In this document: positions 6,282 through 9,802 of the stretch, piece after piece
Layout: every line of letters begins with the position of its first letter
How positions within the stretch are numbered: the stretch's first letter is position 1
DNA from: Gammaproteobacteria bacterium
Lineage (GTDB): Bacteria; Pseudomonadota; Gammaproteobacteria; SURF-13
NCBI GenBank assembly: GCA_023381235.1
Contig: JAMCTV010000066.1
Span: 1-9,802, forward strand
DNA length: 9,802 bases
Reading direction: 5' to 3'
Made by a program: the position numbers and the translations under genes
Notes under the pieces: model-generated
The model's database searches: none
Told to the model about the DNA's origin: nothing
What the model saw: only the letters and a program-made list of their open reading frames with translations

Positions 6282-6305
6282 GGGTTTCTAGATTTTCAGA
6301 AACCC
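6282..6305. terminator. Hairpin immediately after the H1-like gene stop
   Basis: GGGTTTCT (6282-6289) pairs perfectly with AGAAACCC (6298-6305) around an 8-nt loop. It lies directly downstream of the leftward lysine-rich gene, whose stop ends at 6307. There is no T-run after the stem on the minus strand, so termination strength is doubtful. It could also protect the 3' end of the mRNA. Confidence 0.4.
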
Positions 6306-6306
6306 A

Positions 6307-6618
6307 TCAAACCATCATCATGCCGCCGCCGAAAGACGGGCGCGGGGCCGGTGCCGGTTTGCTCATGCCCATGGCGGGAGCCGCCTTCTTCTTGGCCGCC
6401 TTTTTCTTTTTGGCGCCTTTCTTTTTGGCAACCTTTTTCTTGGCCGCCTTTTTCTTGCCGGCCTTCTTCTTGGCGACTTTTTTCTTGCCGGCCTTTTTCT
6501 TCGCGACCTTACGCTTGGTCTTTTTGGCCTTGGCCTTCACCTTCCTCTTCTTGGTGCTCTTGGCCTTTTTCTTGACTACCTTCTTTTTGGTGCTCTTCGC
6601 TTTCTTTTTCGCTGCCAT
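6307..6618 (-). CDS. Lysine-rich histone H1-like DNA-binding protein
   Basis: 103 residues, of which 46 are lysine by my count. It has two AKSTKK blocks near the N-terminus, then a regular tract (about residues 38-80) built from AKKK and GKKK units every five residues. It ends in a lysine-poor tail beginning APAMGMSKPAPAPRPSF and closing with Gly, Met and Val. There is no folded domain. Such proteins (bacterial H1-like, AlgP- or Hc1/Hc2-like) bind and compact DNA through charge; nucleoid location is inferred. The ATG at 6618 is set by a strong AGGAG (6627-6631) with an 8-nt spacer. It lies downstream of nrdB on the same strand, with a 182-bp gap that probably has its own promoter. The repeat tract is prone to length change by slippage. 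A plus-strand frame across it (Phe/Ala-rich) is a shadow. Confidence 0.86.
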   Translation of the reverse strand: MAAKKKAKSTKKKVVKKKAKSTKKRKVKAKAKKTKRKVAKKKAGKKKVAKKKAGKKKAAKKKVAKKKGAKKKKAAKKKAAPAMGMSKPAPAPRPSFGGGMMMV

Positions 6619-6649
6619 GTAGATTTCTCCTCACTTGGCTTGCTGCAAT

Positions 6650-6727
6650 GCCGCCCGATACAGCTAGCGGAGCCCATTGGAAGCGTGGGCGGCCTTCAGC
6701 ATCAGTTAAAGGTTAGTGCCTCCAATG
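6650..6727 (-). promoter_or_regulatory. Leader of the H1-like gene with interleaved inverted repeats
   Basis: The gap 6619-6800 holds two perfect 7-bp inverted repeats: GCCGCCC (6650-6656) with GGGCGGC (6687-6693), and CATTGGA (6675-6681) with TCCAATG (6721-6727). The first arm of the second pair lies in the loop of the first, so they could form a pseudoknot or compete. About one 7-bp pair is expected by chance in such a stretch, so support is weak. No tRNA or other known RNA is visible. Confidence 0.2.
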
Positions 6728-6773
6728 TCTCCGTTGTTCGTTTTCGAGATGGCTTCTACTCATATCCTTCGGC

Positions 6774-6804
6774 AATATAGCACGAAACTTTAGCGCTTTA
6801 TCAA
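6774..6804 (-). promoter_or_regulatory. Weak candidate promoter for the H1-like gene
   Basis: Reading leftwards, TTGATA (6799-6804, overlapping the nrdB stop) and TATATT (6774-6779) are spaced by 19 bp, longer than the ideal 17. Use of this promoter would give a leader of about 150 nt. The gene could instead be read from nrdB. Confidence 0.22.
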
Positions 6805-7925
6805 TCCCATGACAACGCGCCGCCGCTTTGATACTCGATCACGCGCGTCTCGAAGAAGTTTTTTTCCTTGTGCAAATCCAGTACCTCGCTCATCCACGGG
6901 AAGGGATTGGCGGCGCCGGGGTATTGTTCGGCAAGACCGATCTGCGCGCAGCGCCGGTTGGCGATGAACTTCAGATAGTCGCCGAACATGGCGGCGTTCA
7001 AGCCCAGCACACCGCGCGGCATGGTGTCCAGCGCGTAGCGGTATTCCAGCTCCACGCCCTGGCGGATGAGCGCAGCAATCTCCTGCTGGAATGCGGGCGT
7101 CCACAGGTGCGGATTTTCTAGCTTAATCTGGTTGATGACGTCTATGCCGAAGTTCATGTGCATGGACTCATCGCGCAGGATGTACTGGAACTGCTCGGAG
7201 GCGCCCACCATCTTGTTGCGCCGCCCGAACGACAGCATCTGCACAAAGCCGACGTAGAAGAAGATGCCCTCGGTAATGACATAGAAACCGATCAGGTTGC
7301 GCAGCAGGCGCTGATCGCTCTGCGGCGCGCCGGTCTTGAAATCCGGGTCGCACAGTTCCTGGGTGAACGGCAGGGCGAACGCGGCCTTGTCGTGCACGCT
7401 GGGTATCTCGCGGTACATGTTGAACACCTCGGCCTCGTCCATCCCCAGGCTCTGGATCACATATTGATAGGCATGGGTGTGCAGCGCCTCCTCGAACGCC
7501 TGGCGCAGCAGATACTGGCGGCATTCCGGGTTGGTGATGTGGCGGTACACCGCCAGCACCAGGTTATTCGCCACCAGCGAATCGGCGGTGGAGAAATAAC
7601 CCAGGCTACGCTTGACGATCACGCGCTCGTCCGGGGTAAGGCCGTGCAGGTCTTTCCACAGCGCGATGTCGGCGGACATGTTGATTTCCTGCGGCATCCA
7701 GTGGTTGCTGCACGCGGCGAGGTACTTGTCCCAGGCCCAGGTGTACTTGAACGGCACCAGTTGGTTGAGATCGGCGCGGCAGTTGATGATCTTCTTGTCA
7801 TCCACGCGGATGCGCGAGGCGCCCATCTCCACATCTTCCACCCCGACAGCGCCGCCCGCGCCGTTCATCACCACCGGAGGCGGCACGGGTTTGGTGACTG
7901 TGTTGCCTTCATCCCATCTCAACAT
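6801..7925 (-). CDS. nrdB: Class Ia ribonucleotide reductase, beta (radical) subunit NrdB
   Basis: 374 residues, full length. NrdB holds the diiron-tyrosyl radical that starts reduction of ribonucleotides to deoxyribonucleotides on NrdA. By comparison with E. coli R2 the metal ligands are D115 (in FSTADSLVANN), E146 and H149 (FEEALHTHAY), E219 (VITEGIFFYVGF), and E253 and H256 (RDESMHMNFG). The radical tyrosine is Y153, four residues after H149 as in E. coli. The C-terminus EYQSGGALSWD carries Y365, the likely relay tyrosine, and the tail that docks on NrdA. The start MLRWDEG at 7925 matches the Pseudomonas-type opening and has AGGAG 8 nt upstream. The frame is open upstream to 8042, but those codons are repeat DNA. 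It lies downstream of nrdA with a 106-bp gap. Confidence 0.97.
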   Translation of the reverse strand: MLRWDEGNTVTKPVPPPVVMNGAGGAVGVEDVEMGASRIRVDDKKIINCRADLNQLVPFKYTWAWDKYLAACSNHWMPQEINMSADIALWKDLHGLTPDERVIVKRSLGYFSTADSLVANNLVLAVYRHITNPECRQYLLRQAFEEALHTHAYQYVIQSLGMDEAEVFNMYREIPSVHDKAAFALPFTQELCDPDFKTGAPQSDQRLLRNLIGFYVITEGIFFYVGFVQMLSFGRRNKMVGASEQFQYILRDESMHMNFGIDVINQIKLENPHLWTPAFQQEIAALIRQGVELEYRYALDTMPRGVLGLNAAMFGDYLKFIANRRCAQIGLAEQYPGAANPFPWMSEVLDLHKEKNFFETRVIEYQSGGALSWD

Positions 7926-7933
7926 AACTCTAT

Positions 7934-7938
7934 CTCCT
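7934..7938 (-). promoter_or_regulatory. Ribosome binding site (AGGAG) deciding the nrdB start
   Basis: AGGAG read leftwards with an 8-nt spacer to the ATG at 7925. It rejects the in-frame GTG at 8042, whose 39 extra codons are translated REP-like and heptanucleotide repeat DNA. Confidence 0.75.
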
Positions 7939-7947
7939 GCAAATCGA

Positions 7948-7988
7948 ATGTTGGGTCCGGCGCTCACGCGCCTTGACCCAACCTGCAT
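7948..7988. repeat. REP-like palindrome in the nrdA-nrdB gap
   Basis: GTTGGGTC (7950-7957) pairs with GACCCAAC (7975-7982), and inside it GGCGC (7959-7963) pairs with GCGCC (7968-7972) around a TCAC loop. This gives a 13-bp stem with a small asymmetric bulge. The outer GTTGGGT/ACCCAAC arms look like a repeat I have often seen between genes in beta- and gammaproteobacteria, where REP-type elements are moved by RAYT transposases (from memory). The hairpin lies between two genes that need matched expression, so it may adjust nrdB mRNA level or stability. Confidence 0.6.
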
Positions 7989-7990
7989 TA

Positions 7991-8025
7991 CTTGTATCTT
8001 TTCTCTTGTATCTTGTATCTGTCTT
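7991..8025. repeat. Degenerate heptanucleotide repeat (CTTGTAT)
   Basis: In 7-base register the plus strand reads CTTGTAT (7991), CTTTTCT (7998), CTTGTAT (8005), CTTGTAT (8012), CTGTCTT (8019): three perfect copies and two decayed ones. The last copies abut the nrdA stop. It is probably a simple tandem repeat; it directly neighbours the REP-like palindrome. Confidence 0.55.
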
Positions 8026-8031
8026 TTACTG

Positions 8032-9802
8032 TCATGTCTCACACGACGGATTGTCTATCGCGCACGCCCCGGTGAGGGCGCTGTCCGGCACCGCGTTCAG
8101 CGCGCGGTCGGCGATGGTGGACTTCTCGGCGTGGGTCGCACCCAGGGTGCGCAGGTAATAGGTGGTCTTGACGCCGCGCAGCCAGGCGAGCTTGTACAGT
8201 TCGTCCAGCTTCTTGCCCGACGGCTCGGCCAGGTAGAGATTGAGCGACTGCGCCTGGTCTATCCACTTCTGGCGCCGGCTACCCGCCTCCACCAGCCACT
8301 TCGCCTCGATCTCGAACGAGGTGGCGTACAAGGCCTTGGTGCCGGCCGGAATGCGGTCTATCTGCTGCACGCTGCCGTTGAAATACTTGAGGTCATTGAC
8401 TATCACCTCGTCCCACAGTCCTTGCGCCTTGAGGTCGCGCACAAGATAGGGGTTCACCACGGTGAACTCGCCCGACAGGTTGGATTTCACAAACAGGTTT
8501 TGATAGGTGGGCTCGATGCTTTGCGTCACGCCGCAGATGTTGGAGATGGTCGCGGTGGGCGCGATGGCCATGCAGTTGGAGTTGCGCATGCCATGCGCCT
8601 TGACGCGCGCGCGTAAGGCCTCCCAGTCCAGGCCAAGTTCGCTGTTCACGCTGCGATCCATTTCCAGATAGCCGCCGCGCTGCTCTTCCAGCAGGCGGAT
8701 GCTGTCCAGGGGCAGGATGCCGCGGCTCCACAGCGAGCCGTCGTAGCTCGGATAGCGCCCGCGCTCGGCTGCGAGCTCGCTGGAGGCGAGGATGGAGTAA
8801 TAACTCACCGCCTCCATGGAGGCATCGGCGAAGGCCACCGCCGCGTCCGAGGTGTAAGGCGTGCGCAACTGGTACAGGGCGTCCTGGAAACCCATCAGGC
8901 CGAGGCCCACCGGGCGGTGACGCAGGTTGGAGCGGCGCGCCTGCGGCACGGAGTAAAAGTTGATGTCTATCACGTTGTCCAGCATGCGCATCGCGCTGCG
9001 CACGGTGCGTTGCAGCTTGGGCAGGTCGAGCCGGCTGCCGGTGATGTGCGCGGCCAGGTTCACCGAACCCAGGTTGCACACCGCGATCTCCTCGTCCGAG
9101 GTATTGAGCGTGATCTCGGTGCACAGGTTGGAGCTGTGCACCACGCCCGTGTGTTGCTGCGGACTGCGCAGGTTGCAAGCGTCCTTGAAAGTGATCCAGG
9201 GGTGGCCGGTCTCGAACAGCATGGACAGCATCTTGCGCCACAGGGTGAGCGCGGGCAGGCGCTTGTACACCTTGATCTCGCCGCGCGCGGCCCTTTCCTC
9301 GTAGCGCGTGTAGGCGTCTTCGAACGCCTTGCCGTACAAGTCGTGCAGATCGGGCGTCTCGTTGGGGGTGAACAGCGTCCACTCGCCGTTTTCCTGCACC
9401 CGCTTCATGAATAAATCCGGCACCCAATTGGCGGTGTTCATGTCGTGGGTGCGGCGGCGTTCGTCGCCGGTGTTCTTGCGCAGATCGAGGAACTCCTCGA
9501 TGTCCAAATGCCAGGTCTCCAGATAGGCGCACACCGCGCCCTTGCGCTTGCCGCCCTGGTTCACCGCCACGGCGGTGTCGTTGGCCACCTTGAGGAACGG
9601 CACGATGCCCTGCGACTTGCCGTTGGTGCCCTTGATGTGGGCGCCCATGGCGCGCACGCGGGTCCAGTCGTTGCCGAGACCGCCTGCGTATTTGGACAGC
9701 AGCGCGTTGTCCTTGATCGCGCTGTAGATGCCGTCCAGGTCGTCCGCCACCGTGGTGAGGTAACAACTGGACAGTTGCGGGCGCAGCGTGCCGGCAACGA
9801 CT
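8032..9802 (-). CDS. nrdA: Class Ia ribonucleotide reductase, alpha (catalytic) subunit NrdA, C-terminal 589 residues
   Basis: The gene enters from the right edge, so the N-terminus and any ATP-cone domains are not visible. Active-site residues in fragment numbering: C13 (SSCYL), N225, C227 and E229 (SSNLCTEI), and C242 (AVCNLGS). The C13-C227 distance of 214 equals that between C225 and C439 in E. coli NrdA. The radical-relay tyrosine pair is Y548-Y549 (VKTTYYLRT). NrdA reduces ribonucleoside diphosphates using the thiyl radical on C227 and the C13/C242 pair, and a C-terminal cysteine pair re-reduces it. The C-terminus is odd: it ends C580-AIDNPS-C587-E-T, then TGA, CAG, TAA. I remember relatives ending CExCQ, so the stop may have replaced the last cysteine. 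It is followed by nrdB on the same strand, presumably as one operon. Confidence 0.95.
   Translation of the reverse strand, partial: VVAGTLRPQLSSCYLTTVADDLDGIYSAIKDNALLSKYAGGLGNDWTRVRAMGAHIKGTNGKSQGIVPFLKVANDTAVAVNQGGKRKGAVCAYLETWHLDIEEFLDLRKNTGDERRRTHDMNTANWVPDLFMKRVQENGEWTLFTPNETPDLHDLYGKAFEDAYTRYEERAARGEIKVYKRLPALTLWRKMLSMLFETGHPWITFKDACNLRSPQQHTGVVHSSNLCTEITLNTSDEEIAVCNLGSVNLAAHITGSRLDLPKLQRTVRSAMRMLDNVIDINFYSVPQARRSNLRHRPVGLGLMGFQDALYQLRTPYTSDAAVAFADASMEAVSYYSILASSELAAERGRYPSYDGSLWSRGILPLDSIRLLEEQRGGYLEMDRSVNSELGLDWEALRARVKAHGMRNSNCMAIAPTATISNICGVTQSIEPTYQNLFVKSNLSGEFTVVNPYLVRDLKAQGLWDEVIVNDLKYFNGSVQQIDRIPAGTKALYATSFEIEAKWLVEAGSRRQKWIDQAQSLNLYLAEPSGKKLDELYKLAWLRGVKTTYYLRTLGATHAEKSTIADRALNAVPDSALTGACAIDNPSCET

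Noticed and set aside
6320..6622. 100-codon plus-strand Phe/Ala-rich frame that looks like a membrane protein
   Set aside because: It is the complement of the AAG/AAA-rich lysine gene; TTT/CTT codons give false hydrophobicity. The minus strand has a strong ribosome binding site.
7158..7976. 272-codon plus-strand open frame across nrdB
   Set aside because: It is fully antisense to nrdB, whose catalytic motifs are intact. High GC and few stops on the opposite strand explain it.
7991..8025. CRISPR array
   Set aside because: Units are only 7 bases without spacers.
7985..8034. Selenocysteine insertion element after the nrdA TGA
   Set aside because: The ~45 bases after the TGA are A-rich and show no stable stem-loop, so I do not claim a selenoprotein; only the unusual TGA-Gln-TAA end is reported.
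6801..8042. Longer NrdB starting at GTG 8042
   Set aside because: The extra 39 codons are translated REP-like and heptanucleotide repeats. The ATG at 7925 has AGGAG and the family N-terminus.
8393..9766. 457-codon minus-strand frame inside nrdA
   Set aside because: It is a second frame of nrdA, rich in Arg, Gly and His from GC-rich codons, with no recognisable motif.

Overview
The window looks like a chromosomal piece of a gammaproteobacterium. The evidence is the nudJ, mnmA, hflD gene set, which is clustered in E. coli; the adjacent ypjD and yfjD (CorB-like) pair, also adjacent in E. coli; and a class Ia ribonucleotide reductase whose NrdB resembles the Pseudomonas type (it starts MLRWDEG and ends GGALSWD). 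I cannot name a genus. Most of the window is GC-rich housekeeping DNA. The first ~230 bases are visibly more AT-rich.

Layout, left to right. (1) 1-3921, minus strand: a compact operon read from right to left. It holds a NudJ-like Nudix hydrolase, two tandem paralogous exported proteins of unknown function, MnmA (tRNA 2-thiouridylase), a small inverted-repeat element carrying a truncated DUF559 nuclease ORF, HflD, and the start of an unidentified membrane protein that runs off the edge. The junctions nudJ/paralog 1, paralog 1/paralog 2 and paralog 2/mnmA all overlap by 4-8 nt. (2) 3922-3986: a 65-bp divergent promoter region with an AT-rich core. (3) 3987-6146, plus strand: ypjD (CcsA-like membrane protein) and a CNNM/CBS/CorC-type transporter. 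(4) 6147-6306: a convergent gap with three hairpins. (5) 6307-6618, minus strand: a lysine-rich, histone-H1-like protein. (6) 6801-9802, minus strand: nrdB, then nrdA, whose 5' part lies beyond the window. The nrdA-nrdB gap holds a REP-like palindrome and a degenerate heptanucleotide repeat.

What stands out: the two exported paralogs share a C...H...D arrangement reminiscent of transglutaminase-like (LapG-like) cysteine peptidases. The DUF559 element has imperfect inverted arms and a possible 5-bp target duplication. The end of nrdA reads Cys-Glu-Thr-TGA-Gln-TAA, where I remember relatives ending in Cys-Glu-x-Cys-Gln. The divergent promoters may give leaderless transcripts. All functional statements are by recognition and hand reading; no search was run.
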